A stretch of DNA of 16,932 nt from CAYZBM01 sp964476705 (GCA_964476705.1 CAYZBM010000044.1:1-16932), one strand, 5' to 3'. Shown: positions 1-6,443, counted from the first letter of the stretch. Notes: a model not told the origin generated them from the letters alone. Numbers and translations are program-made.

Positions 1-114
1 TTTTATGGAAGGTATTTTATGCCCTTTAATCATTAGCGAACATATAATTAACAGTATAGTACCCCACACTTTTTAAACTTTTGCTTCTCTTCTGCATTTC
101 CCCACTCTCCGTCA

Positions 115-177
115 TCCCGGTTTTTCTCTTCTCAAGAAACATTTTAATGTTTCGAGAGATAGGAAAAGACCGGGACC
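115..177. repeat. Imperfect palindromic repeat with CCCGG ends
   Basis: The outer arms begin TCCCGG (115-120) and end CCGGGA (170-175). They enclose pyrimidine-rich and purine-rich arms with a few mismatches and a perfect 8-bp inner stem, GAAACATT (136-143) against AATGTTTC (146-153). The whole can fold as one long imperfect hairpin. The right-arm sequence AAAGACCGGGACC (165-177) recurs exactly, in reverse complement, at 13686-13698. This is the form of a dispersed palindromic element; I cannot assign a named family. A 76-codon minus-strand open frame crosses it and is most likely not a gene. Confidence 0.6.
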
Positions 178-213
178 TACTTTTAGAAACGAGTATTATA
201 TATTTGTTACTTC

Positions 214-257
214 GTTGCCCGTGAAAAAACATCGTAAGATGTTTTTTCACGGGCAAC
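214..257. repeat. Perfect 20-bp inverted repeat (hairpin)
   Basis: Positions 214-233 are exactly complementary to 238-257 around a GTAA loop. The stem has a GC-rich foot (GTTGCCCG) and an A/T run in the middle. It lies 25 nt past the 3' end of the minus-strand tRNA-Val, so it could end or protect that transcript. No T-run follows on the minus strand, so it is not a standard intrinsic terminator. The GTGAAAAAA / TTTTTTCAC core is shared with the hairpin at 16770-16794. Confidence 0.7.
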
Positions 258-282
258 TTTGTATATATGGAGTATTGAAAAG

Positions 283-358
283 TGGTGGGCGGTGAGAGAC
301 TCGAACTCCCGACCTACTGGGTGTAAACCAGTAGCTCTACCAACTGAGCTAACCGCCC
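283..358 (-). tRNA. tRNA-Val (anticodon UAC)
   Basis: The reverse complement folds into a full cloverleaf of 76 nt. The acceptor stem GGGCGGT pairs with ACCGCCC, the D-arm is GCTC/GAGC, and the anticodon stem ACTGG/CCAGT holds the loop TTTACAC, giving anticodon UAC (valine). The T-arm is GGGAG/CTCTC with a TTCGAGT loop. The CCA tail is encoded (283-285). A 7-bp hairpin, CTGAAAT/ATTTCAG, lies just upstream at 382-400. Confidence 0.95.
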
Positions 359-632
359 TAAAAAACTAGGGAAATAGAAAGCTGAAATCTATTATTTCAG
401 AAATCTACAAATGAAGAAGGCTTGTATAACGCCATACATAAACCTTTGCAAGATTTTTTTTAAAAAACTTAAACTAGTTACCTATTAACTGATTATATGA
501 GGCTAGAGGAAGAATCTATAAATGTCAGTAATATATATTTATCTAAAATCCTATTTTCTTGATCTGCTATCAGATTTTATCATAGGTTGCTCTGTTTTTC
601 TTGTGTTTATTTGCATTAAAGAACTATATTTT
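359..632. other. Gene-free spacer
   Basis: About 270 nt of AT-rich sequence between tRNA-Val and the CDF transporter gene, both on the minus strand. The only structure I see is the short hairpin at 382-400 (7-bp stem, loop CTATT). There is no convincing open frame or RNA gene. It should hold the tRNA promoter, but no clear -35/-10 pair stands out. Confidence 0.5.
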
Positions 633-1244
633 TTAGCACTCTAATTTATCTAAAGCTAGCTCTTTACGTTCTTTTTTAGCCGCTTGATAAACTTCTTTTG
701 CGGCTCCTAAATTTATTATTCCAATACCAATTCCTACTAGTAAATCAGGCCAAGCTGAATGAGTATAGATGGTAATAAATCCGGTGAAAATTATGGCTAT
801 ATTGGCTATAGCATCATTACGTGCTGAAAAAAAAGCGGCTTTACTTAAGCTGCCATGGCTATCACGTAAACTCGATAAAAGAAAAGCGCAAAAAACATTT
901 ATTATTAAAGCGCCAAAACCGGTAAGATACATTCCAGTTGCGTGTGGCACTATAGACAAATGAAAAAATTTATGCCCTATACTCCAAATGGTTGCAAGTA
1001 CCGGCCATAATAATAATCCGGCCATGATCATTCCTACTTGAGCTCTCTTTTTAGCTGACCAACCTATAGCAAATAATAACAAAAAATTAACTGCGGCATC
1101 TTCTAGAAAATCAACACTATCGGCAAATAATGAAACCGAATCTATTTTTAAAGCCATGCTAAACTCAATAAAAAAATATAAAAAATTAGCAGCAGCTACA
1201 ATAAAAACCGCTTTTTTTAGTTTGTTTTTAGTTTCGTTGCTCAT
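633..1244 (-). CDS. CDF-family cation transporter, transmembrane domain only
   Basis: A 203-residue membrane protein resembling the cation diffusion facilitator family (YiiP, CzcD), which exports divalent metals such as Zn2+, Fe2+ or Mn2+ in exchange for protons. About six hydrophobic segments lie between residues 12 and 182. The first metal-site segment is SLFADSVDFLED, with D45-x3-D49 matching the YiiP transport-site spacing. In the second, SARNDAIAN, D144 is kept but the expected His/Asp four residues earlier is Ser140. Typical CDF proteins are about 300 residues and end in a cytoplasmic metal-binding domain. Here the chain stops just after the last membrane segment with a Lys/Glu-rich tail, so the domain is missing. 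It lies 19 nt downstream of the DUF3147-like gene and is probably co-transcribed. The family call is fairly firm; the metal is unknown. Confidence 0.75.
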   Translation of the reverse strand: MSNETKNKLKKAVFIVAAANFLYFFIEFSMALKIDSVSLFADSVDFLEDAAVNFLLLFAIGWSAKKRAQVGMIMAGLLLWPVLATIWSIGHKFFHLSIVPHATGMYLTGFGALIINVFCAFLLSSLRDSHGSLSKAAFFSARNDAIANIAIIFTGFITIYTHSAWPDLLVGIGIGIINLGAAKEVYQAAKKERKELALDKLEC

Positions 1245-1263
1245 AAATAAATACTTATATATT

Positions 1264-1602
1264 TTAAATTAATTTCAAAATAAATTTAGCAAAAAATAGA
1301 TAGGTAAGTCCGGTTATAAAACAGCTAATAAACAGGCTTAAATAGAAATTTAAATTATGATTAAGGAGTAAGGGTAGGGCAACAAAGAACACTAAAGAGG
1401 GAATAACTAAATATAATATTGAAGTTGTATAGGTTGCAACCTCTTTTAAATTTCCTGATTGCTGATAATAAAAGCCGATAGCGATAATTGACGTAATTGG
1501 TAAGCTGATAATTAATGCCGATAAAAAGCCTGATTTTTTAGATATTTCCGAGGCTAACGTTATTATTAAAGCCGATATTATAATTTTGATCAAATATACC
1601 AT
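1264..1602 (-). CDS. DUF3147-like small membrane protein
   Basis: A 112-residue, almost wholly hydrophobic protein with about four membrane-spanning segments (roughly residues 2-17, 26-45, 60-80 and 85-108). The early LASEISKKSGFLSALIISLP stretch and the later VIPSLVFFVALPLLL stretch match the pattern I know for the DUF3147 family of inner-membrane proteins, whose function is unknown. No ribosome binding site is obvious before the ATG. It is the first gene of a two-gene minus-strand unit with the CDF-type transporter, so a role linked to ion or metal traffic is possible but only inferred from position. Confidence 0.7.
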   Translation of the reverse strand: MVYLIKIIISALIITLASEISKKSGFLSALIISLPITSIIAIGFYYQQSGNLKEVATYTTSILYLVIPSLVFFVALPLLLNHNLNFYLSLFISCFITGLTYLFFAKFILKLI

Positions 1603-1772
1603 GTTTTAAAGCTATTTATTGGTTTTGAATGTATGAGCTAATATAACGGATAATAGTCTATATTGTAAAATATTATAACCCTAGTTTAGACTAAAAATCT
1701 TATTTTTACATATTTTGTTTAAGATAAGGTCTAATTTAAGTAATATAAACACTAAAAAAGCAAAACTTCTGC

Positions 1773-1801
1773 TTGATTTAAGATTAAGATTACTTTATAG
1801 A
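1773..1801 (+). promoter_or_regulatory. Candidate tRNA-Asp promoter
   Basis: TTGATT (1773-1778) and TATAGA (1796-1801) are 17 nt apart and end 20 nt before the mature tRNA. The -10 match is modest. Confidence 0.35.
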
Positions 1802-1821
1802 TTCGATTCCCTCTATTTTAA

Positions 1822-1898
1822 GGGGGTGTAGCTCAGCTGGTTAGAGCGCTGCCCTGTCACGGCAGAGGTCGCGGGTTCGATTCCCGTCACTCCCGCCA
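1822..1898 (+). tRNA. tRNA-Asp (anticodon GUC)
   Basis: A 77-nt cloverleaf. The acceptor GGGGGTG pairs with CACTCCC (one G-U), the D-arm is GCTC/GAGC, and the anticodon stem CTGCC/GGCAG holds CTGTCAC, giving GUC (aspartate). The T-arm is GCGGG/CCCGT with a TTCGATT loop, and CCA is encoded. The next 50 nt (to 1950) are unusually GC-rich for this window and contain GGCGGG, which could pair with CCCGCC at the tRNA 3' end; its meaning is unclear. Confidence 0.96.
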
Positions 1899-2093
1899 CC
1901 CTAAGTTCTTCTAGCTTCGGGCGGTCCAAGCCTGACGTGCCATAGGCGGGTTATTTTACAAAAGATGTGGCACATTGTTATTTAAACTATCTCCATATAT
2001 TTACTGAATAATCCCTATTTATACTTTAGTAAATCTATTGTATATTAATGCCGGAAAGTTAGGTTGTAAAATCTACTATCAAGGGGGAACTTG

Positions 2094-2549
2094 ATGAAAT
2101 ATTTACTTAAAGTATTTTTATATAGTATAATATTTAGTAGTCTGATTTTGATTACTAGCGTTATTGCTCAAAGCGATGGTGGTATAGCTAGTTATAGTAA
2201 AGCCTATGATACTTGTTCGCCAACGGCCGCTTATCAAACAGAAAGACAATGTTCCTATGCCTCGGTAGTTGAAAATTATTACCAATCTTGTATGACAAAA
2301 TTAGGTTTTTCTGGAGAAAATGAGCTAAATGATCAGCAGTATGAGAAATATATATCAAGTCACAAAGATTGTTTAAGTGGTGCCGAATATGATGCTAAAA
2401 AATATTGTAATTACGGTTCACTGTATAAAAGCTATTATGATGAATGTATGCTTAAATTTGGCTATGATGGTGCTGGTGAGTATATAGGTAAACCTGATGT
2501 TTCTAGTACAAATAAGGAAGGGCAGGAATATATGGAGTTTGATTTTTAA
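2094..2549 (+). CDS. Exported protein with two three-cysteine repeats
   Basis: I do not recognise a family. An upstream in-frame TTG at 2091 directly precedes ATG 2094. I choose the ATG because AAGGGGG (2082-2087) then sits about 6 nt away. The 151-residue product has a signal peptide ending near VIA-Q (about residue 25), so it should be periplasmic or secreted. The mature part holds exactly six cysteines, at 41, 53, 66 and 93, 105, 118. These form two C-x11-C-x12-C units 52 residues apart, sharing Y, C-x-Y-x-S, YY-x2-C-M-x-K-x-G positions. This is an internal duplication, probably disulfide-bonded. The tail is acidic and polar. The downstream neighbour is a PhnA-like gene 128 nt away, with an inverted repeat between them. 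Confidence 0.8.
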   Translation: MKYLLKVFLYSIIFSSLILITSVIAQSDGGIASYSKAYDTCSPTAAYQTERQCSYASVVENYYQSCMTKLGFSGENELNDQQYEKYISSHKDCLSGAEYDAKKYCNYGSLYKSYYDECMLKFGYDGAGEYIGKPDVSSTNKEGQEYMEFDF

Positions 2550-2584
2550 GAGAGGTTATTATCTTTATTTTGCAGGCCTTTATA

Positions 2585-2619
2585 TTAATATTATACAGAA
2601 AAGTTGCGTATAATATTAA
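2585..2619. repeat. 12-bp AT-rich perfect inverted repeat
   Basis: TTAATATTATAC (2585-2596) is exactly complementary to 2608-2619 around an 11-nt loop, between the Cys-repeat gene and the phnA-like gene. No T-run follows on the plus strand, so termination is not assured. TATAAT (2609-2614) lies inside the right arm, so the dyad could instead be part of a promoter or operator for the downstream gene. Confidence 0.55.
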
Positions 2620-2677
2620 AAAGTTGTAGAAGGCTTAAATCTATATAAGGATGTTTTGAATTAAGGAGCTGTATATT

Positions 2678-3031
2678 ATGAATGCTATACTAGAATGTAA
2701 CAAATGTAATTCTTCTAATGTCTATCAATATGAAGGTCTTTATACCTGCCCGGATTGTGGTCACGAATGGTCAATATCTGGACAGGATAATGCTCAAACT
2801 GATGAAAATAGTATTTTTATAGTTTTGGACTCTAACGGCGTTGAGTTAAAAGATGGAGATACTGTAATGGTAATAAAAGACCTCAAAGTAAAAGGATCGT
2901 CATCTGGACTTAAATCTGGAACAAAAGTTAAAAATATTCGCCTGGTAGATAGTGATCATAATATTGATTGTAAAATCCCAGGTATTGGTGCGATGGGATT
3001 AAAATCAGAGTTTGTTAAGAAGGTGATATAG
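2678..3031 (+). CDS. PhnA/YjdM-family zinc-ribbon protein
   Basis: A 117-residue protein matching the PhnA/YjdM family in full length. The N-terminal zinc ribbon has C7-x2-C10 and C24-x2-C27 (CNKC, CPDC). A small C-terminal beta domain follows, with the conserved DSNGVELKDGDTVMVIKDLK stretch and an ending of KSEFVKKVI. Despite the historic name, the family is not needed for phosphonate breakdown, and its cellular role is not settled. AAGGAG (2663-2668) lies 9 nt before the ATG. It reads in the same direction as the Cys-repeat gene but may have its own promoter in the intergenic dyad. A bidirectional hairpin ends the region. Confidence 0.88.
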   Translation: MNAILECNKCNSSNVYQYEGLYTCPDCGHEWSISGQDNAQTDENSIFIVLDSNGVELKDGDTVMVIKDLKVKGSSSGLKSGTKVKNIRLVDSDHNIDCKIPGIGAMGLKSEFVKKVI

Positions 3032-3174
3032 AAGGGACTAAATCTGCTGTATCGTATATACTTCAAGGATTTATATTATAGTATTTCTTAATTGAAATGA
3101 ATGTATTTTTGGATCCCGAATAAAACATAAAATAGTATTATAATGATATGTTTTTTCAGGATATGTAGCATTAT

Positions 3175-3217
3175 AAAAATGATTGATTATATATGTATTT
3201 TACAGTCAATCATTTTT
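3175..3217. terminator. Bidirectional intrinsic terminator
   Basis: AAAAATGATTGA (3175-3186) pairs perfectly with 3206-3217 around a 19-nt loop. The right arm ends in a T-run on the plus strand, and the left A-run gives a T-run on the minus strand. It sits between convergent genes, and its right arm supplies the last codons and TGA stop of the rhodanese gene. Confidence 0.7.
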
Positions 3218-3778
3218 TAATCTACTATATTTTGCCGAGCATGAACTTATTGCCTTGCCGCCTTGATTCCAGGGCATTTTTGCCATTAGCATAGCAAGGC
3301 CGCAATATCCGCTAAGTCCGGCGAAGGTTAGGCCTGCACCAAAAAATCCAGTAAGGATCGCAAATAATGGATTTATATAATAAGCAAGGATGCTACCTAT
3401 TAGGATGCACAGGCCAATAGTTAGCTGTACCTGTCTATCTAGTGGTAGGAAAAACTTCCCAGATGTTTTTAGGGTATGACCTCGATCTTCCCATTCAGAT
3501 ATGCCGCCCTCCAAATTATATATTTCAAGCTCGGGTTTTTCTGCTAATAGTTTTTCACAGGCGCTTATGCTGCGTTTACCTGAATGGCAATGCACTACCA
3601 GTTTTTTGCCTTTTATATTAGGTAGGGTTTGTTCTGAAAGTATTTTAAGTGGTACGAGTATTGCATTTTTAATACTTTTTGCGGCATGCTCTGCTGGTTC
3701 TCGTACGTCGATAATTACTGCTTCATCGTTGTCGATCCAGCGTTCTAGAGTTGCAGAATCTACTGTTTTAATAGGCAT
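3206..3778 (-). CDS. YgaP-like rhodanese fused to a membrane domain
   Basis: A 190-residue protein with an N-terminal rhodanese domain (about 1-105) that should accept and pass on sulfane sulfur. IIDVREPAEH is the usual opening motif, and HCHSGKRS places the catalytic cysteine at residue 64. The C-terminal half (about 114-171) is a DUF2892-type hydrophobic hairpin with two membrane segments (about 117-134 and 137-156), as in E. coli YgaP, anchoring the enzyme in the inner membrane. GGAG lies 7 nt before the ATG. It follows the ArsR-type regulator by 36 nt, the same order as E. coli ygaV-ygaP. C124, C159 and C180 are further cysteines. Call confident; exact sulfur donor and acceptor unknown. 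Confidence 0.88.
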   Translation of the reverse strand: MPIKTVDSATLERWIDNDEAVIIDVREPAEHAAKSIKNAILVPLKILSEQTLPNIKGKKLVVHCHSGKRSISACEKLLAEKPELEIYNLEGGISEWEDRGHTLKTSGKFFLPLDRQVQLTIGLCILIGSILAYYINPLFAILTGFFGAGLTFAGLSGYCGLAMLMAKMPWNQGGKAISSCSAKYSRLKND

Positions 3779-3814
3779 ATTTTTCTCCGTTATATTTTAG
3801 TCATTACTAATATA

Positions 3815-4129
3815 TTATTTACAGTAAATCAGATATAAAGTTGATAAAATCGCCTCTGCTCCAGGGTTGCATATTCGGTAATATACAACTTTACCACGTT
3901 TATTGGCTTCTACTAATCCTTGTGTCCTCATTTTTGCTAAATGTTGAGAAATTGCTGATTGTGATAAGTCCACTAATTCAGCCAATTTTCCAACTGATTT
4001 TTCTTCTTTTACTATATTACATAAAATCATTAACCTTTTACTATTGGCAAGCAATTTTAACATAGCTTCAGCTTTAGCAGCGTTCTGCTTCATTATCTCA
4101 ATATTATCGTTTTTTGTTTTGTCTTTCAT
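3815..4129 (-). CDS. ArsR-family persulfide-sensing repressor (BigR/SqrR/YgaV-like)
   Basis: A winged helix-turn-helix repressor of the ArsR/SmtB superfamily, with the recognition region LSQSAISQHLAKMRTQGLV and the wing RGKVVYYR. Two cysteines, in RLMILC and near the C-terminus (LYLIYC), are 66 residues apart. This is the same spacing as the persulfide-sensing pair of SqrR (Cys41/Cys107), so I infer a sensor of sulfide or persulfide rather than metal. The frame is open to a TTG at 4165, where AGGAC lies too close to act. I prefer ATG at 4127-4129 (104 residues), which puts the cysteines at 37 and 103. No strong ribosome site precedes it, so the start is unsure. It leads an operon with the YgaP-like gene and faces a divergent AhpD-like gene across a candidate operator. 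Confidence 0.85.
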   Translation of the reverse strand: MKDKTKNDNIEIMKQNAAKAEAMLKLLANSKRLMILCNIVKEEKSVGKLAELVDLSQSAISQHLAKMRTQGLVEANKRGKVVYYRICNPGAEAILSTLYLIYCK

Positions 4130-4169
4130 ATTGACTATTATATTAGATACTGCTAAAGTAATCAAGTCC

Positions 4170-4199
4170 TAATTTAGTAATTATATTAATAATAAATTA
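4170..4199. promoter_or_regulatory. Candidate operator between divergent sulfur genes
   Basis: A 30-nt imperfect palindrome with perfect 7-bp ends, TAATTTA (4170-4176) and TAAATTA (4193-4199), and 12 of 15 positions symmetric overall. It lies between the start of the ArsR-type regulator (minus) and the AhpD-like gene (plus), where an autoregulatory ArsR repressor would bind. In sequence this AT-rich, symmetry alone is weak evidence. Confidence 0.4.
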
Positions 4200-4251
4200 T
4201 GAGTATTGTGGAATTTAGTGAAGCATAAATAATAATTAAAAGGTAAAAATT

Positions 4252-4599
4252 ATGACCAAAGATTATATTGAGATTACCAAACGTATTTCTTCTAACCTAA
4301 AAACCTTGCGTAAAGATATTCCAGATACAATGCAGGGATTTTCATCTCTAGCGCAAGCTGCTACAAAAGAAGGTGTTTTAGATAAAAAAACCAAGGAGCT
4401 TATTGCTCTTGCTATAGGAGTATCAACCCGTTGCGATGGTTGTATAGGATTTCATGTTCAAGCTCTTGTAGCTCTAGGCGCAACAAAAGAAGAAATAGAA
4501 GAAACTTTAGGTATGGCAATTTACATGGGTGGCGGTCCTTCTGTAATGTATGCCGCCGATGCCATTTTAGCTTATGAACAATTTAAATCTCAAAATTAA
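4252..4599 (+). CDS. AhpD-like / carboxymuconolactone decarboxylase-family protein
   Basis: A 115-residue all-helical protein of the CMD/AhpD family. It carries the active-site pattern E49...C61-x2-C64-x3-H68 (RCDGCIGFH), as in AhpD-type disulfide reductases that handle peroxides or related oxidants with thiol chemistry. The conserved CMD stretches are visible: LDKKTKELIALAIGVSTRC before the motif, and LVALGATKEEIEETLGMAIYMGGGPSVMYAADA after it. AAAAGG lies 8 nt before the ATG. It is transcribed divergently from the ArsR regulator and is followed 25 nt later by a DUF2892 gene. By context it probably belongs to the same reactive-sulfur or oxidant response; the substrate is unknown. Confidence 0.85.
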   Translation: MTKDYIEITKRISSNLKTLRKDIPDTMQGFSSLAQAATKEGVLDKKTKELIALAIGVSTRCDGCIGFHVQALVALGATKEEIEETLGMAIYMGGGPSVMYAADAILAYEQFKSQN

Positions 4600-4624
4600 A
4601 ATAGTAACAATTAAGGAGAATTTT

Positions 4625-4807
4625 ATGAAATGTAATGTAGGAAAAACTGATAGATATCTTCGTATTGTTGCTGGTATTGCAATAATAGCTGTGGGAATTT
4701 TTATGCAAAGCTGGTGGGGCGCTGTAGGTATTGTACCGTTGCTTACTGGCATAATAAGATGGTGCCCGGCTTATCCTCTGCTTGGTATTTCAACTAATAA
4801 ATCTTAG
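4625..4807 (+). CDS. Small DUF2892-family membrane protein
   Basis: A 60-residue protein with two hydrophobic segments (about 12-28 and 30-45) and the DUF2892 signature: MKCNVGKTDRYLRI at the N-terminus and RWCPAYPLLGIST at the C-terminus. The frame is open upstream, but AAGGAG (4613-4618) is 6 nt from ATG 4625, fixing this start. The family matches the membrane half of YgaP, so the locus has that domain twice: once fused to rhodanese and once free. Cys3 and Cys47 could carry sulfur, but this is a guess. It is the second gene of the AhpD-like operon and ends before an intrinsic terminator. Confidence 0.85.
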   Translation: MKCNVGKTDRYLRIVAGIAIIAVGIFMQSWWGAVGIVPLLTGIIRWCPAYPLLGISTNKS

Positions 4808-4853
4808 TGTTGTAAGTGAGAAAATATCTTACGATAATTTAGATTATTAAAGG

Positions 4854-4882
4854 AAAGAGGGGCTATAAGCCTCTCTTTTTTT
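4854..4882 (+). terminator. Intrinsic terminator
   Basis: AAAGAGGGGCT (4854-4864) pairs with 4868-4878 (one G-U pair) around loop ATA and is followed by a T-run to 4882. It closes the AhpD-like/DUF2892 operon. The stop codon of the convergent lipoprotein gene falls at its edge. Confidence 0.85.
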
Positions 4883-5384
4883 AATTAAAAAAAGTACCAT
4901 TACCTTCAAGTAGACTTTCTTTTCTACCACTAAATAAAGGTATGTCGTCTTCGGTGCTGGCATTAAATTTTGTGATGTTTTTGTAGCTAAACATGCCATC
5001 ACCTTTTAATTTAAACCAGGTATTTTCACTCCGTAAATCATTAGAGAAGAATTCTTTATTGGCTAAATAGGTTGACATATAATAAGAGCAATAACTTTGG
5101 CCAACTTCCCAACCTTTTTGATAATAAGGATGTCTCATCATTTTTGGATCTACTTGAACTTTGTAACTAGCCCTGTAATAATTATTAGTATAAGCTGTCA
5201 TACCAGTTTGGCAGCCACTAGTCCAACCATTTATATATTCTTTTGGTCCTTTGGTTGGAGCTTTTGGCAGGCCTACGGTTTTTAAATTAGTGCTTTGGCA
5301 AGCTGTAGCTAAAACTAAAGCTAATAAAACTAGTTTAACTTTATTTTTATTTTTCTTTTTTTTGCTATTTTTAATATTATTCAT
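4881..5384 (-). CDS. GWxxGC lipoprotein 1 (long C-terminal tail)
   Basis: The fifth and last gene of a tandem array of five related lipoproteins; function unknown. 167 residues. A lysine-rich N-terminus and a hydrophobic segment lead to lipobox LATAC, with lipidated Cys29. The family core follows: GPKEYINGWTSGCQTG, with Cys58, then YYRASY, then YYQKGWEVGQSYCSYY, with Cys99. The two core cysteines are 41 apart and probably form a disulfide. Unlike its sisters it has about 65 extra residues after the core, polar and Phe/Asn-rich, with no motif I recognise. AAGAGAA precedes the ATG. It begins 28 nt after the preceding gene. Confidence 0.82.
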   Translation of the reverse strand: MNNIKNSKKKKNKNKVKLVLLALVLATACQSTNLKTVGLPKAPTKGPKEYINGWTSGCQTGMTAYTNNYYRASYKVQVDPKMMRHPYYQKGWEVGQSYCSYYMSTYLANKEFFSNDLRSENTWFKLKGDGMFSYKNITKFNASTEDDIPLFSGRKESLLEGNGTFFN

Positions 5385-5412
5385 AAAATTCTCTTATTTA
5401 AATATTTTATTG

Positions 5413-5742
5413 TTATTCTTCTGGTCTAACTATCTGGGTGGTATACCATCTGCAATATCTAAAACCTAAACGCCAGGCATTATGATATTCGTTGTTATTT
5501 AACATCTCAGGGTTGTAATCAAAGCCATGAACTAATTTATATTGTAATGAGCCCATTGCGGCCATACCACTTTCGCAACCTGATTTCCAACCACTTCTAA
5601 AAACAGGAGTTCCTTTCGGTGCTCCATCTTCCATACCTCTATACATACCCATAGGTTTTATATTACTTAAACTTTGGCATGAGCAAAGTAGTAATAAGGC
5701 AGCTACTTGCAGAAAAATTGTTATTTTAAATATTATTTTCAT
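5413..5742 (-). CDS. GWxxGC lipoprotein 2
   Basis: A 109-residue member of the five-gene array. A hydrophobic signal ends at lipobox LLCSC (lipid Cys22). Then come PKGTPVFRSGWKSGCESG with Cys56 and EYHNAWRLGFRYCRWY with Cys97, so the core cysteine spacing is again 41. Between the half-motifs lie a Tyr/Lys-rich stretch and FDYNPEMLNNN, matching the sister consensus D-x3-L-x-N. The chain ends soon after the core (RPEE). No clear ribosome site precedes the ATG. It lies 21 nt after lipoprotein 3, as in an operon. Envelope location is inferred from the lipobox; inner or outer membrane is not decidable. Confidence 0.82.
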   Translation of the reverse strand: MKIIFKITIFLQVAALLLLCSCQSLSNIKPMGMYRGMEDGAPKGTPVFRSGWKSGCESGMAAMGSLQYKLVHGFDYNPEMLNNNEYHNAWRLGFRYCRWYTTQIVRPEE

Positions 5743-5763
5743 GTATCTATGTTTGTTATATTT

Positions 5764-6081
5764 TTAAGAATTACCTAGATTATTTTGTAATATATATTTA
5801 CGACATTGATTGTAAGAATCTTCCCAGCCATTAATATAGGTTGGATTATTTAATAACCGCCAATCTTGTTTAAACTCATATTTAGCCCGGTAAAAATAAT
5901 TTGAAGAAGCTTGAGCACCTGATTCGCATCCATCTTGCCAGCCTTTAAGATATAATGGCGGATAATAATTGTTATTACTTGGTCTTTTAAACATACTATA
6001 TTTCCATACGGGTACATTATTGCAGGCACTTAAAGAGAATATGTTTATTGCTATAATTAATATTAAAATAATTTTTTTCAT
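5764..6081 (-). CDS. GWxxGC lipoprotein 3
   Basis: A 105-residue member of the array, and close to the family consensus. The signal peptide ends at SLSAC (lipid Cys20). The core is LYLKGWQDGCESG with Cys52, YFYRAKYEFKQD, then YINGWEDSYNQCRKY with Cys93, a spacing of 41. The linker after the lipid cysteine is Asn/Tyr/Pro-rich and probably extended. AAAGGAC lies before the ATG. It sits 19 nt after lipoprotein 4. In the second half-motif the usual G-x3-C glycine is Ser. Function unknown. Confidence 0.83.
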   Translation of the reverse strand: MKKIILILIIAINIFSLSACNNVPVWKYSMFKRPSNNNYYPPLYLKGWQDGCESGAQASSNYFYRAKYEFKQDWRLLNNPTYINGWEDSYNQCRKYILQNNLGNS

Positions 6082-6100
6082 TTTTTGTCCTTTAAATATA

Positions 6101-6424
6101 TTAAAAATCGTATTTAGCTAAAGCTCTCATTGAATAACCACAATGATTAAAGCCATAACGCCAAGCTTGGTTGTAAAGTCGATCATTTCTTAAACTTTGA
6201 TCTAAAGTAAATTTATGAGTACCTAAAGTAGTTTGAAAAAAGGTGTTGGTTGAAGCAATTCCAGATTCGCAACCATCTTTCCAACCTTTTTGATAATCGT
6301 AAGGTCCTTTAGGTGGATTAGTATTTAAGCTAATTGGCTTATTAAATAAGCCATTGCCACCAGCACAAGAGCATAAGATTATTAGTAGGGGGATGCTTAA
6401 GATAATTTTGCTAATTTGTGTCAT
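6101..6424 (-). CDS. GWxxGC lipoprotein 4
   Basis: A 107-residue member of the array. The lipobox is IILCSC, with lipid Cys20, followed by a Gly/Asn-rich linker. The core reads PPKGPYDYQKGWKDGCESG with Cys52 and YNQAWRYGFNHCGYS with Cys95. The spacing is 43, two residues longer than in lipoproteins 1-3, with the extra residues before the LDQSLRND stretch. AGAGAA precedes the ATG. It begins 19 nt after the first gene of the operon ends. Function unknown. Confidence 0.82.
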   Translation of the reverse strand: MTQISKIILSIPLLIILCSCAGGNGLFNKPISLNTNPPKGPYDYQKGWKDGCESGIASTNTFFQTTLGTHKFTLDQSLRNDRLYNQAWRYGFNHCGYSMRALAKYDF

Positions 6425-6443
6425 ATATTTTTCTCTAGTTATA

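Noticed and set aside
26..256. 76-codon minus-strand open frame
   Set aside because: It runs through the palindromic repeat and hairpin, has no ribosome site, and its product is low-complexity and basic with no family likeness.
1905..1950. GC-rich patch after tRNA-Asp as a second RNA gene or attachment site
   Set aside because: No cloverleaf forms and I see no second copy of the tRNA 3' end or an integrase gene in the window.
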